Shown piece after piece: positions 39,573 to 49,747 of a DNA stretch of 64,000 nt (its first letter is position 1; each line of letters begins with the position of its first letter). The notes under the pieces are model-generated. The model made no database searches, was not told where the DNA came from, and saw nothing but the letters and a program-made list of their open reading frames with translations. Position numbers and translations under genes: made by a program. This stretch comes from Luzula sylvatica (taxonomy: Eukaryota > Streptophyta > Magnoliopsida > Poales > Juncaceae): the NCBI GenBank assembly GCA_946800325.1, contig OX326959.1, positions 14,228,862-14,292,861 of the forward strand, in the 5' to 3' direction.

Positions 39573-40831
39573 TGTTGGTTAATTCTAACCTAGAGGGGGG
39601 TAAATGTGGTAATCTAACGTACACTTACTTTAGATGATACCCTAATTTACGTTGCGGAAATAATAATAATTTAGATGATAAAGATGATAAAGAAGATACC
39701 GTACTAACACTTGAACACAAGATGTTTGTTTACGAAGTTCGGTAGGTGGTTGCTATGTAGCTTTAACTCACCCTTTACTCGATTAATTGACCGACTCAAT
39801 TATTTGCGAGTACCTACGTCTCCGGGAATGCCTTGTGCCTCTTTTTGGCTTTCGATTGAATTCCAACTCACTCGATTACAAGGTGTCGCCTAGATCGATT
39901 TACACGCTTTCTATCGATCTATAGCTTAGGCTCTTTACACTTTGTTGCACTAGCCTATTACAATTTTTCACTAATCGAGCTACAAAGTGATCGGTCACGT
40001 GAGTGGGATACGATTAGTGGAAGATTTGGAAAGTAGATCAACGATCTAAAGAGGGTTTCTCAAGCTATCAATGGATATGGATAATCAAAGCTTAGGGTTT
40101 CTCTCTTTTGGTTTTTAAAGTTTGAAAGTGAAGAAGTGGAAAAGAGAAGCCCTAGAAGGATTCTATTTATACTCTCTATAGAAATCCTTCAGAAAACTGC
40201 CAGTGCGTTCGAACGCACAATGTTCGTTCCGAACGCACTTGCAGTTTGTACTAGCCGTTTCAAAATAACGTGCAAGTATATTTGTGGGTCCGTTCGAACG
40301 GATAAAGTCCGTTCATAACGGACTCAATTATACATTGCATTTTGTGTTCACAGAAGGGATTGTCCGTTCAACGCACTTAACTGGTTGGTGAACGGATTCT
40401 AAATGTCCGTTCGAACGGACATGTTTGTTCGTTCGAACGCACACAATCCTGTGACAGTTTTGGTTCTTATCAAGATATAGTACATTGATATGTGGCAAGT
40501 CCGTTCTGAACGGACTTTAAGTTCGTTCAGAACGCACTTCATGCTTGATTGAACTCTTTGTTATTTTGAACATGATTTTACTTGAGATCTACTAGGTTTC
40601 TACCTATGGTTTATTTGTGGCGCATCCCACTCACGGAAGGCTTCAACATCTTGATTCTTGATGTATTCCAATGATCTTCCTTGTGTTCTTCTTGTCTTGT
40701 TCATCTTGAGACTTCACAAGCCCTCCTTCATCTTCGTATCGTACCTATGTTATCCTGCACTTTTCTGGATGTATACGTTAGTAATGACAGTATTTTGAAA
40801 TGATCAAACTATCAGGAAATTTGAACCAACA
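39573..40831 (-). repeat. 3' LTR of the pol-less element
   Basis: Ends are a perfect 8-bp inverted repeat, TGTTGGTT and AACCAACA. It is preceded on the plus strand by the target duplication TCTTC, and on the element strand the polypurine tract lies immediately upstream. The TATA-like motif is at 40162-40170. It is gap-free against the 5' LTR. Confidence 0.95.
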
Positions 40832-40833
40832 AA

Positions 40834-40993
40834 CTCCCCCTTTTGATTAATTTCAAAACACTGTCGGTTTGGAGAGTTTCAACATTTCATTGTGAACTTT
40901 CCGTACGATCGTTTCTCCCCCATTTTGAAAGAGATCAAAAGGGCCAATGAGACTTCATCGATGGAAGGCTCCCCCTAAATGCGAGCTCCCCCT
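40834..40993 (-). promoter_or_regulatory. Cluster of polypurine tracts (AGGGGGAG) before the 3' LTR
   Basis: On the element strand AGGGGGAG occurs at 40834-40841 (next to the LTR), 40969-40976 and 40986-40993, with a GGGGGAG variant at 40915-40921. Another copy lies at 43584-43591, just after the Gag-like frame. Multiple polypurine tracts with this core upstream of the 3' LTR are a known hallmark of Sireviruses. Confidence 0.8.
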
Positions 40994-41327
40994 CAATAAA
41001 TGAATTGATGAGTGTATGGGCTAAAAAAAATCACATATTATTGTAAGAAGATGTGAGTGCGTTCCGAACGAACAAATTGGTTCGTTCGAACGCACTTAGT
41101 TCTGTGATCATACCAGTAATTGGTCTAAATGTACCAAAACCAACATAAAATATGAAAAATCTCAGATTACAATATTAAAAATGTTTCTAATTTACGACAA
41201 CATAACCACACATTATCCTAAATATCCAATTCATACAAATACCAAACAAATTATTCAAAGACTCACACACAACAAACATAAGCAAATACTCCTAAGATCA
41301 CATCATGACCCTAGATTGACGTTTTCC

Positions 41328-42749
41328 CTATTCGTAAGGGCCGGGGTGAGAGTTCGGATCAGCCACAAAGAAGGTGTCGGTGTTGAATTGTCCCGAGTTG
41401 GACCCCGACGGATGGTCCGCGGGAGGAGGCGATGGAGGAGGTGGATTTTGTTGATGAGGATCCTGGTACGGCCCAAATCGGTTTCCAAGATGAACATAAA
41501 GGTCGGCAAATTTTTGATTCACGTTTTCGAGAACTCGTGTTTCCGATGCATGCAAGTCTTCTCGAAATGAGTCCCGAATCATCTGTCCATTTCTCACCGC
41601 TCGCTCATCCATTTCCTCAAACAGCGTGTGTATGTACGCATACCTCCTTGCATCCCGGTCCTCTTGAGCATTAGAGCTTTCAGCACGCTCCTTCTTCTTT
41701 CGCTTATGCCTCGGCTGTTCAGTGTCTTGTCCACCACCTTGCTCGGTATAGGTGGGATCGGCGTTGTCCTCCTCCTCGGAGTGGGTATCACCCTCTGCCC
41801 AACGGGTTGGATTACGAGGAAGATGGAAAGACTTTTCATCCTTCTTCGAGTCAATTATCCATCCTTGGATGTTGTTCGAGTATCGGTATCCAAGCCGTAT
41901 GAGATTTTCTTTCGATGCAAGATTGATCGGTGACTCGGGTCGAAAATCCCACTCTTGCACCGGGATTGTGAATCCTTGAATTTCCAACATGTGGGCAATC
42001 AGCGTGCCATATGGAAGCGAGGCAATTTTCTGACTCATGATGCTTTCCATGTGACTCAGAATCAGATGTGGGACATGAATGGGTAGTTGATCCGGGTACC
42101 ACATCCGATATAAAAGCATCACATTCCTATTTTCAAGATTTGCCTTTAATTTAGCAACAGGAGTGAGAATATTGTTACCGATTTCCCAAACGAATTTCTC
42201 GGGTGCGGCAAGGTGAGTGGCCGAGTCGGGTGATTCGTAATTGTTAGTTACAACTTTCTTCATGGGTTCGATGACCTCTGGTTCGAGTCTCCCCTTGCGA
42301 GCATTGTAGACCTTTTCTCCGTCGTCCTTGAGTCCTAGAAGGTCGCACAAGTTGCGAACAGAAATCTCAACGTCCTCACCAAGAATATATGAGGTTACCT
42401 TCTCTTCGTCATGGTCGAATATGGCGTTGGCGTAGAAGAGCCGCGTGATGACGTCATAGGATTGGCAGTTGAGACACGCGAGGTTTGCGAATCCCCATCT
42501 TCGCTCGATTCCCTCCACTATGTCGTAAAGATGAGGAATGTTGGGAGGAAACTCGTAGTAGAAGCACTTGGCGATGGCTTTCTTGGAGACGATTTCCTTA
42601 AACCGGATTGCTGCCTCTGGATTGCGGAAGAGGTGGTCATTTTGAGGGTTGTTGAAATTGTAGGTCTCTTGAAGACGCTCGCTGCGACCAACTCTTGTGG
42701 CTGCCACTTTCTTCTTGCCTTTCACTCTTGATGAGGATGACAATGCCAA
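41328..42749 (-). CDS. Second frame of the element, 'putative plant transposon protein'-like
   Basis: A 473-codon open frame. The N-terminus is Ser-rich and basic. Residues about 35-290 form an alpha/beta-looking domain with FRNPEAAIRFKEIV, RRWGFANLACLN and VRNLCDLLGL. This resembles the family annotated as 'putative plant transposon protein', often found inside plant LTR elements and of unknown function. The C-terminal third is acidic then basic (EEEDNADP, RHKRKKKERAE), followed by a short helical segment and a Pro-rich tail (PPPPSPPP). The frame opens at TTG (TTGGCATTGTCATCC), so the original ATG may be mutated. It lies between gag and the 3' LTR, where Sireviruses and some Ty3 elements carry extra or env-like genes. 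No catalytic motif is recognised. Confidence 0.7.
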   Translation of the reverse strand: MALSSSSRVKGKKKVAATRVGRSERLQETYNFNNPQNDHLFRNPEAAIRFKEIVSKKAIAKCFYYEFPPNIPHLYDIVEGIERRWGFANLACLNCQSYDVITRLFYANAIFDHDEEKVTSYILGEDVEISVRNLCDLLGLKDDGEKVYNARKGRLEPEVIEPMKKVVTNNYESPDSATHLAAPEKFVWEIGNNILTPVAKLKANLENRNVMLLYRMWYPDQLPIHVPHLILSHMESIMSQKIASLPYGTLIAHMLEIQGFTIPVQEWDFRPESPINLASKENLIRLGYRYSNNIQGWIIDSKKDEKSFHLPRNPTRWAEGDTHSEEEDNADPTYTEQGGGQDTEQPRHKRKKKERAESSNAQEDRDARRYAYIHTLFEEMDERAVRNGQMIRDSFREDLHASETRVLENVNQKFADLYVHLGNRFGPYQDPHQQNPPPPSPPPADHPSGSNSGQFNTDTFFVADPNSHPGPYE

Positions 42750-43644
42750 TCCTGAGATTTAGGAGAGATGGGTCTTGGAGAGAAGAAGGGTTTGGGAAAG
42801 AACGGTATTAAGAAGAAGAGGATAGAGAGAGAGAGATAGATCAACTTATGTGAATCAAGAAGTGTCTCTTCAATTCTTAGAGTTGGAAGAAGAAGAGGAA
42901 GAATCGCATGTATTGAATAGGTTGGTTACATGCTGATGGAGAGTAATTACAGTGAGTCCGTTCGAACGTACATATTTGTGCGTTCGAACGCACATGGCAC
43001 TGCGAGAATGGGAAAAGGCGCGAGTGGAAGGGTTTAAGCCTCATGACTAGGTCGGTTTAAAGAATGAGGCATGTGCGTTCGAACGGTCACTTTGTTCGTT
43101 GTAACGCACTTGAAACTGTTTGGAAGAGAAAGAAAAAAAAAAACAAAGGACGCCATGAAAGAGGTTTACTGAATGATGTGAGTCCGTTCGACCGTACTTG
43201 AAATGCGTTGGAACTCACTGTATGTCCTACATCAAAATTTAAGTCCTTGGCGCGTACGTTTGGTCTTTGAAATTTTGAGTAACCCAACAAAGGTTCTCAT
43301 CCTTTAAGTTCGTTAGAACGAAAATTTTGTTCGTTGGGATATTGATAGGCTTGCTACCAAGGATCCTTAATTCCATTTGTTCGTTCTGAACGAACATATT
43401 GTTCGTTCGAACGCATTTGGCTCTGTGATGTGGCCACTAATTTTAGGGTGATGAGAAGACTTATATTTCAAATGTTTGTTCTGAACGAACACTATGTTCG
43501 TTCGAACAGACTATATTCTGTGATGTGATCACTAAATGGACTCTATACTGGATTAAGATAATATATTAAGATTTATTTACTTACTCCCCCTCAATATTTG
43601 GCTTATGGTATGGTAAATGAAGGAGTATATTGTCACATTCGGGT
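42750..43644. repeat. Inter-ORF spacer rich in TTCGAA palindromes
   Basis: Non-coding spacer in the pol-less element where pol would be expected. It carries repeated near-palindromes: GTGCGTTCGAACGCAC near 42980, GTGCGTTCGAACGG near 43075, and paired GTTCGTTCTGAACGAAC / GTTCGTTCGAACGC near 43378-43420 and again near 43471-43507. Similar motifs occur in both LTRs and near 41058-41096. No pol remnant was recognised. Confidence 0.8.
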
Positions 43645-45804
43645 TTAAGCCCTAGGGGGTCCAACACTGTATGAAGTAGAAAGACCCATCGTGTGACGAT
43701 CTTTGCGCATCCAAACGACATTTGATGTCAATTTTGGATTGCGAAGATCACAATTTGTTGAGATGTGACCACTTTTGCAACAATAATTACAAAAGGCTAA
43801 GGTTGGCTTATCTGTGGTTGTGGAACTCTTCACAAAATAGTTTGAGAGTTGATTAGAGTCACTTCTCCGAGAAATTATCGATTTTGGCATTTGATGAAAT
43901 TGATTTGATGGAAATTCATTTGATTGAAATCGGTTTGATTTAACTTGTTTTGGTTGAAAATGTTTTTGTGTGTTGGTGTAGTGTTTGGGAGCCCCTTTTT
44001 TATGCGAAGCCTCGGTGTAGTTTGTCACTTCATAGAAATAACCATTTGGTCCCCGTTTGAACAAGCAATCGGTTCTTCCCAAATTGTCATGTCTAGGTTG
44101 TGAATTTTGTGTGAAATGATTATTCCTATAATTATGGCTAGCACGTTTAGGTTGTTCCTTTTTCACATTTTTATCCTTGTTGTAATCATGGTACATAAAA
44201 GCATTTCCATGACTACTAATTCGATTGTTCTCCCATTTTGATTTTTGATCTTTGGAGTTGGAAGAATCGGGTTTATTACCGTTATTCTTCTTATATCCTA
44301 AACCGGATTTGTCATTGGGCTTTTGTCCCATGAATGACGATTTCAAAATTTCATCCAATGATGGAGGACTTGATGCAATAGATGCACAAGCCTTCTTCAA
44401 GGAATCATTTTCAACTTTAGATTTTAGAAGTTCGACTTTTAGATGTGAGATCTCGCCTTTTAGAGCTTGACACTCACATTTTGAAAATCCTTTAAATTCT
44501 TTTAATTGAGATTTAAATGCCAAAATAGATAGTTCAAGAGAAGCTACCTTATCCTTGAGAGCTTGTGTCGAGCTCTCAATTTTTCCCTCATATTGTTGAG
44601 AGTCCCCGTCATCCCTCAAGAATTCGTCACATGACTCAAGTTCTAATATTAACGAGGGTGAGTATTGAAGTTGAGGTGATAGTTCTATGTTAGGTATAGA
44701 GTGGATACGTACCTCATGATTTTGATCACGTGTCAGTTTTGGAGTACGCGTAGACGTTTCGACGCTTATGACCATGGGAGTGCGAGGCGTTGGAATTGGA
44801 CCTCGCTCAATTCGGAGACTTTGAATTGCTGCTTCCACCGCGCTCATCGATGGAGGGTCAATCCTTACCATAAGTGCTAGATTTGCGGTGTGTCGGTTTG
44901 ATGGGCCATCAGATTCGGATGACGAACTTGATCCATCCGTTTCGCCCCACCTACAATCAACATTTGCTTTATAAGCCTTTTTCTTTTTATATTCCTTACC
45001 TTTATATTTTTGGTGATCTTCTCGGCCCTTGTCCTCGTATCTCCGTTCGTGTCGAGGTTCTCGCCTTTCCCGATCTTTTCGGTCATCATCCTTTTTGGAC
45101 CAACGGGAATTTTCGGGGTGAAGTGTCCAACATGACTCCATCATGTGTCCACCTTTCTTGCACCAAAAGCAATGGAGCTTTAACCCCTTTTGTTTCCGAT
45201 TCTCGTTGAATCGTTTTTCATCTCTTTGCCACTCTAGTAGTCGTAGGGTTAGATCGTCTATCTCATTGTCCTCATTGCTAGTGTTCACGGCGGGCAAAGC
45301 TACGGCTTTGGATCGAGGAGTAGGTGTGGAGATTCCATATTCTTCATCGAGTTGCTTGAGTCGAATCTCGAAGTTTCGGAACTGACTTACCAATTCTTCG
45401 GGCGTGAGATCTTGAGATGCGACCGCTGTACCTAAAGCTACACGCAAAGATTCCCAACTGCGGGGCATAGCTTGAAGTAATCTAGCAATAATTCTATCAT
45501 CGGTAAGAGGTGCATTTTGAGTGGCATATCGGGTTTTTAGTACATTAATTTTTGCCCAAATTTTATCAACGGACTCTCCCTCAATCATTCGGAGATAGTT
45601 GAATTCTTGTTCGAGTCCGATGATATTTGTTCTCCTCATTTGAGATGTACCCTCGTATCTCTCATTGAGCATACGCCACATTTCACATGAGTTTTCACAG
45701 TGATCCACTAAAGATCCGATAGAACTAATCACATTGTTGAGTATTAGGTTTTGAGCGTATATATCATTAGTTCTATCTTCTCTAGTACCTTGCTCTGATA
45801 CCAA
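43645..45804 (-). CDS. Copia-type Gag-like protein without pol
   Basis: A 719-codon open frame. Residues about 15-155 resemble the UBN2 / copia gag-polypeptide domain (MLNERYEGTSQMRRTNI and LLQAMPRSWESLRVAL are typical). A CCHC zinc knuckle (CFWCKKGGHMMESC) lies at about 211-224, a helical coiled-coil-like stretch at about 415-475, and a second CCHC knuckle (CNYCCKSGHISTNC) at about 670-683. It would form virus-like particles and bind element RNA. The frame starts with TTG inside the primer-binding site, with an upstream stop in the LTR and the first in-frame ATG only near residue 42. The N-terminus and untranslated leader therefore appear lost. It ends without entering protease or pol. Confidence 0.85.
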   Translation of the reverse strand: MVSEQGTREDRTNDIYAQNLILNNVISSIGSLVDHCENSCEMWRMLNERYEGTSQMRRTNIIGLEQEFNYLRMIEGESVDKIWAKINVLKTRYATQNAPLTDDRIIARLLQAMPRSWESLRVALGTAVASQDLTPEELVSQFRNFEIRLKQLDEEYGISTPTPRSKAVALPAVNTSNEDNEIDDLTLRLLEWQRDEKRFNENRKQKGLKLHCFWCKKGGHMMESCWTLHPENSRWSKKDDDRKDRERREPRHERRYEDKGREDHQKYKGKEYKKKKAYKANVDCRWGETDGSSSSSESDGPSNRHTANLALMVRIDPPSMSAVEAAIQSLRIERGPIPTPRTPMVISVETSTRTPKLTRDQNHEVRIHSIPNIELSPQLQYSPSLILELESCDEFLRDDGDSQQYEGKIESSTQALKDKVASLELSILAFKSQLKEFKGFSKCECQALKGEISHLKVELLKSKVENDSLKKACASIASSPPSLDEILKSSFMGQKPNDKSGLGYKKNNGNKPDSSNSKDQKSKWENNRISSHGNAFMYHDYNKDKNVKKEQPKRASHNYRNNHFTQNSQPRHDNLGRTDCLFKRGPNGYFYEVTNYTEASHKKGAPKHYTNTQKHFQPKQVKSNRFQSNEFPSNQFHQMPKSIISRRSDSNQLSNYFVKSSTTTDKPTLAFCNYCCKSGHISTNCDLRNPKLTSNVVWMRKDRHTMGLSTSYSVGPPRA
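45792..45803 (-). promoter_or_regulatory. Primer-binding site (initiator Met tRNA)
   Basis: The element strand reads TGGTATCAGAGC two bases inside the 5' LTR, matching the 3' end of plant initiator tRNA-Met. Unusually, the Gag-like reading frame is open straight through this site. Confidence 0.95.
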
Positions 45805-45805
45805 T

Positions 45806-47064
45806 TTTTGGTTAATTCTAACCTAGAGGGGGGTAAATGTGGTAATCTAACGTACACTTACTTTAGATGATACCCTAATTTACGTTGAGGAAATAATAAT
45901 ACTTTAGATGATAAAGATGATAAAGAAGATACCGTACTAACACTTGAACACAAGATGTTTGTTTACGAAGTTCAGTAGGTGGTTGCTATGTAGCTTTAAC
46001 TCACCCTTTACTCGATTAATTGACCGACTCAATTATTTGCGAGTATCTACGTCTCCGGGAATGCCTTGTGCCTCTTTTTGGCTTTCGATTGAATTCCAAC
46101 TCACTCGATTACAAGGTGTCGCCTAGATCGATTTACACGCTTTCTATCGATCTATAGCTTAGGCTCTTTACACTTTGTTGCACTAGCCTATTACAATTTT
46201 TCACTAATCGAGCTACAACGTGATCGGTCACGTGAGTGGGATACGATTAGTGGAAGATTTGGAAAGTAGATCAACGATCTAAAGAGGGTTTCTCAAGCTA
46301 TCAATGGATATGGATAATCAAAGCTTAGGTTTTCTCTCTTTTGGTTTTTAAAGTTTGAAAGTGAAGAAGTGGAAAAGAGAAGCCCTAGAAGGATTCTATT
46401 TATACTCTCTATAGAAATCCTTCAGAAAACTGCCAGTGCGTTCGAACGCACAATGTTCGTTCCGAACGCACTTGCAGTTTGTACTAGCCGTTTCAAAATA
46501 ACGTGCAAGTATATTTGTGGGTCCGTTCGAACGGATAAAGTCCGTTCATAACGGACTCAATTATACATTGCATTTTGTGTTCACATAAGGGATTGTCCGT
46601 TCAACGCACTTAACTGGTTGGTGAACGGATTCTAAATGTCCGTTCGAACGGACATGTTTGTTCGTTCGAACGCACACAATCCTGTGACAGTTTTGGTTCT
46701 TATCAAGATATAGTACTTTGATATGTGGCAAGTCCGTTCTGAACGGACTTTAAGTTCGTTCAGAACGCACTTCATGCTTGATTGAACTCTTTGTTATTTT
46801 GAACATGATTTTACTTGAGATCTACTAGGTTTCTACCTATGGTTTATTTGTGGCGCATCCCACTCACGGAAGGCTTCAACATCTTGATTCTTGATGTATT
46901 CCAATGACCTTCCTTGTGTTCTTCTTGTCTTGTTCATCTTGAGACTTCACAAGCCCTCCTTCATCTTCGTATCGTACCTATGTTATCCTGCACTTTTCTG
47001 GATGTATACGTTAGTAATGACAGTGTTTTGAAATGATCAAACTATCAGGAAATTTGAACCAACA
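45806..47064 (-). repeat. 5' LTR of the pol-less element
   Basis: 1259 bp, the same length as the other LTR. On the element strand it begins TGTTGGTT. The far end reads TTTTGGTT on the plus strand where the partner has TGTTGGTT, a single mismatch in the terminal inverted repeat. A TATA-like TATAAATAG on the element strand lies at 46396-46404. Palindromic CGTTCGAACG-type motifs cluster at about 46435-46770. Confidence 0.93.
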
Positions 47065-48360
47065 TCTTCAAGCACGGACTTTTCGAGAAAAACATGAAAG
47101 TGAAGTTTTTTTGTTTATCTTAGAGAACTATTTTGGCCTTTTTTAGAAAAAAAATGATAATTAATATGTTTGAAGGTGTTATTAGACTTCAGTTTTTGAA
47201 TTTTTGCCTAAAATTCAAAAAAATAGAAATTGTCTGTGTTAATCTTCAATCACGGAGTTTTTTGAGAAAAAACATGAAAATTAATTGTTTCTCTCATTTT
47301 ATAGAACTATTTTGGCCTATTTTACAAAAATATGAAAATTGATACTTTTGAAGGTTTTAGACTTCAGTTTTTGGCTTTTCACAAAAATATTGGAAAAAAT
47401 AGAAATTTGTATATGTGTAAGTCTTCATGCACGGACTTTTCGAGAAAAACATGAAAATTAAGTATTTTACTTGTTTTCGAGAACTATTTTGGCCCTTTTT
47501 AGAAAAAAATGATAATAGATATTTTGTACGGTGTTAGACTTCAATTTTTGATTTTTTGCAAAAAATAGGAAAAAAAGAAATTTGTCTGTGTTATTCTTCA
47601 ATCATGGAGTTTTTTGAGAAAATAATGAAATATCAAGTATTTTGCTCATTTTAGAGAACTATTTTGGCCTTTTTCAGAAAAATGATAATTGTTATTTTTG
47701 AAGGTGTTAGACTTCAGTTTTTTATTTTATGTAAATAAATGGAAAAAATAGAAATTTTTATGTGTCAGTCTTCAATCAAGGAGTTTATTGAGTAAAAACA
47801 TTGAAATTAAGTATTTTGCTCATTGTAGAGAAATATTTTGGCCTTTTTTACATATTTTAGAAAAAAATGATAATTAATATTTTTGAAGGTGGTAGACTTT
47901 AGTTTTGAATTTTTGCGAAAAATTCGAAAAAATATATATTTGTATGTGTTAGGCTTCAATCCCAAAGTTTTTTGAGAAAAACATGAAAATTAAGTATTTT
48001 GCTCATTTTAGAGGACTATTTTGGCCCATTAGACTTCAATTTTTGATTTTTTAAAAAAAAATAGAAATTTGTATGTGTTAGTCTTTAAACACAAAGTTTT
48101 TTGAGAAAAAACATTAAAATAAAGTATTTTACCCATTTTAGAGAACTATTTTGGCCATTTTTAGAAAAAATGATAATCGGTATTTTTGAAGGTTAGACTT
48201 CAGTTTTTGATTTTTTGCAAAAGATAGGGAAAAAAAGAAATTTGTATGTGTTATTCTTCCATTATGGAGTTTATTGACAAAAACATGAAAAATGAAGTAG
48301 TGCTAATTTTAGAGAACTATTTTGGCCTTTTTCCGAAAAAATGATAATTGATATTTTTAA
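47065..48360. repeat. Satellite array, subfamily B, segment 3 and array end
   Basis: About seven type-B monomers, resuming at TCTTCAAGCACGGAC after the retrotransposon. Some units are shortened or fused (for example near 48005-48040, where part of the middle is missing). Recognisable monomer sequence stops at about 48360, the edge of the array in this window. Confidence 0.93.
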
Positions 48361-48986
48361 AGAAATAGGTGTAGAGAAGTCCAGGTAATGATTATGTTTG
48401 AAGGTACGAGTTGAAGGTGCATATTGACATAAATAATCAGATTTTGGAACCGGTATACGAGCTGGCAACTTTCATTCACTCGGTATATGAGGACTTCACG
48501 TCAATGTCGACAGTGTATGATTTTTTGGTTGTTGAAGGTATGTTTCATATGGAAGGTCAAGTGCTTTCCCAAGTTCGAGTCGAAAGATTCCATATGCTAG
48601 GTCAGTGAGTCAATTCCAACGTATTTATCAAATGGTAGGTGAATATGTAGAAGTAGTTCATAATACAAATTTTAGAAACAAACACACAAAATACCTGCTG
48701 AGAGAAGAGGCTTCAACCTAATTAAGAGATTAGGTGTTCCAATCCAAAATATTTTCCCATTGAGGTATGAGTAATGTTGGAGTTGCCTCTCTTATGGATG
48801 GTACAATAATTGGTTATTTTTTACGGCAGGTGGGATGTCACTCGACTTTACGATTTGATATGGCTATCTCCAATTCTGCGTTGAGAGGCAAGGAGAACAT
48901 CAACAACATCAACATGTAGGACAAAATTGACCTAACAAGTTTGCGAGCAGCCTCCATTGCATGCTCTGCAAAGATTTTGCGGTTAA
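48361..48986. other. Non-repetitive intergenic DNA, nothing recognised
   Basis: Composition changes abruptly from satellite. No convincing gene, RNA or transposon signature was found; only short open frames are present. Confidence 0.5.
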
Positions 48987-49440
48987 CTTATTGGGAATTC
49001 TTGGTCCCGCATCCGGTGCAGCGAAATGTCGGATACGATCCAATCCCAATTTCAAGGATCACATCGACGAATCTAGAACACAAATCATGTAAGAAATTAA
49101 ACGAATCATACCTCGTGAAATTGATCACGTACGAAAGATTGATACGCTTTAATTTCGTCTTCTCGTCTCATGTTCGTCTCACGCCCACACGTCTCGACTC
49201 GTTCTTGTAATGTTAGATCACAAACGAAGAATCTCAGTTGAGATTTCTCTACTCGTATCATCATGAGTTTCGTCTCTCAATTACGAGCAAAAATGCCTAG
49301 TAAACTCACGCGTAAGTTTACTCGATCTCTAATGGAGAAACATTTTTTCTCTTTTTCTCTTTTCTCTTTAATAGCTACTCAAAACCCTTAGATCTAAAAC
49401 TGAGGAACAAGCCGGAATCAATATCATATATTTCTTTCAT
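48987..49440 (-). mobile_element. Probable copia LTR relic
   Basis: TATTGGGAATTCTTGGTCCC followed by GGTGCAGCG resembles the start of the copia LTR at 35324 (TGTTGGGAAATATCC, then GCGCAGCGG). Further on, CTCTAATGGAGAAAC with a pyrimidine-rich TTTTCTC run resembles CTCTAGACGGAGAAAAC with its TTTTCTCC run near 35757-35795. No primer-binding site or internal region is adjacent, so this is a degraded fragment of a related family. Confidence 0.45.
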
Positions 49441-49519
49441 ATATAGCAAGGATTAATGGAAAAGTTATACGAAACTGAAAACACATAATTCGGAACACAT
49501 AATTAAATTTTAGATTTTA

Positions 49520-49735
49520 ACAACAAAGAAGCCCAAATTTGCAAGGTTTATCGATAATAACCCATAAATAATGTCAACTGAGACAACATCATTTCCAATT
49601 TTAACAATTCTAAATAACCCAAATTAGCAACCATAAGTTATGATAAATCCTAAATAATACAAACTGAAACAACATTATTTCAGATCTTAACAATTCTAAT
49701 AAGCCTAAATTAGCAACCTTAATCGGTGATTGGAT
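49520..49735. repeat. Tandem repeat, about 86-bp unit, 2-2.5 copies
   Basis: A unit containing CAACTGAGACAACATCATTT, a TTAACAATTCTAA block and AAATTAGCAACC starts near 49575. It recurs near 49660 with substitutions (CAAACTGAAACAACATTATT). A partial earlier copy is visible near 49530. Confidence 0.65.
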
Positions 49736-49747
49736 GGATTAAAAATA

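Larger units (their letters stand above)
39573..47064 (-). mobile_element. Young pol-less LTR retrotransposon, Sirevirus-like, in satellite B
   Basis: A complete 7492-bp element on the minus strand. The 5' LTR is 45806-47064, PBS 45792-45803, Gag-like frame 43645-45804, second frame 41328-42749, polypurine tracts 40834-40993, and 3' LTR 39573-40831. The 5-bp target duplication TCTTC flanks it at 39568-39572 and 47065-47069, and joining the flanks restores an ordinary satellite monomer. The LTRs differ at about 11 of 1259 positions (my count by eye), so insertion is recent. No protease, integrase, RT or RNase H motif was seen in the 4974-bp interior. It must therefore move, if it does, using enzymes from another copia element. 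Copia-type Gag, repeated AGGGGGAG tracts and CpG palindromes suggest a Sirevirus relative. Confidence 0.93.

Noticed and set aside
42750..43644. Search for hidden pol in the spacer between the two frames
   Set aside because: No GAG-pre-integrase, integrase, YVDD or RNase H motif was found on either strand; only palindromic repeats and a polypurine tract.
41432..45385. Plus-strand open frames of 70-130 codons over the young element
   Set aside because: They are antisense shadows of the Gag-like and second frames.
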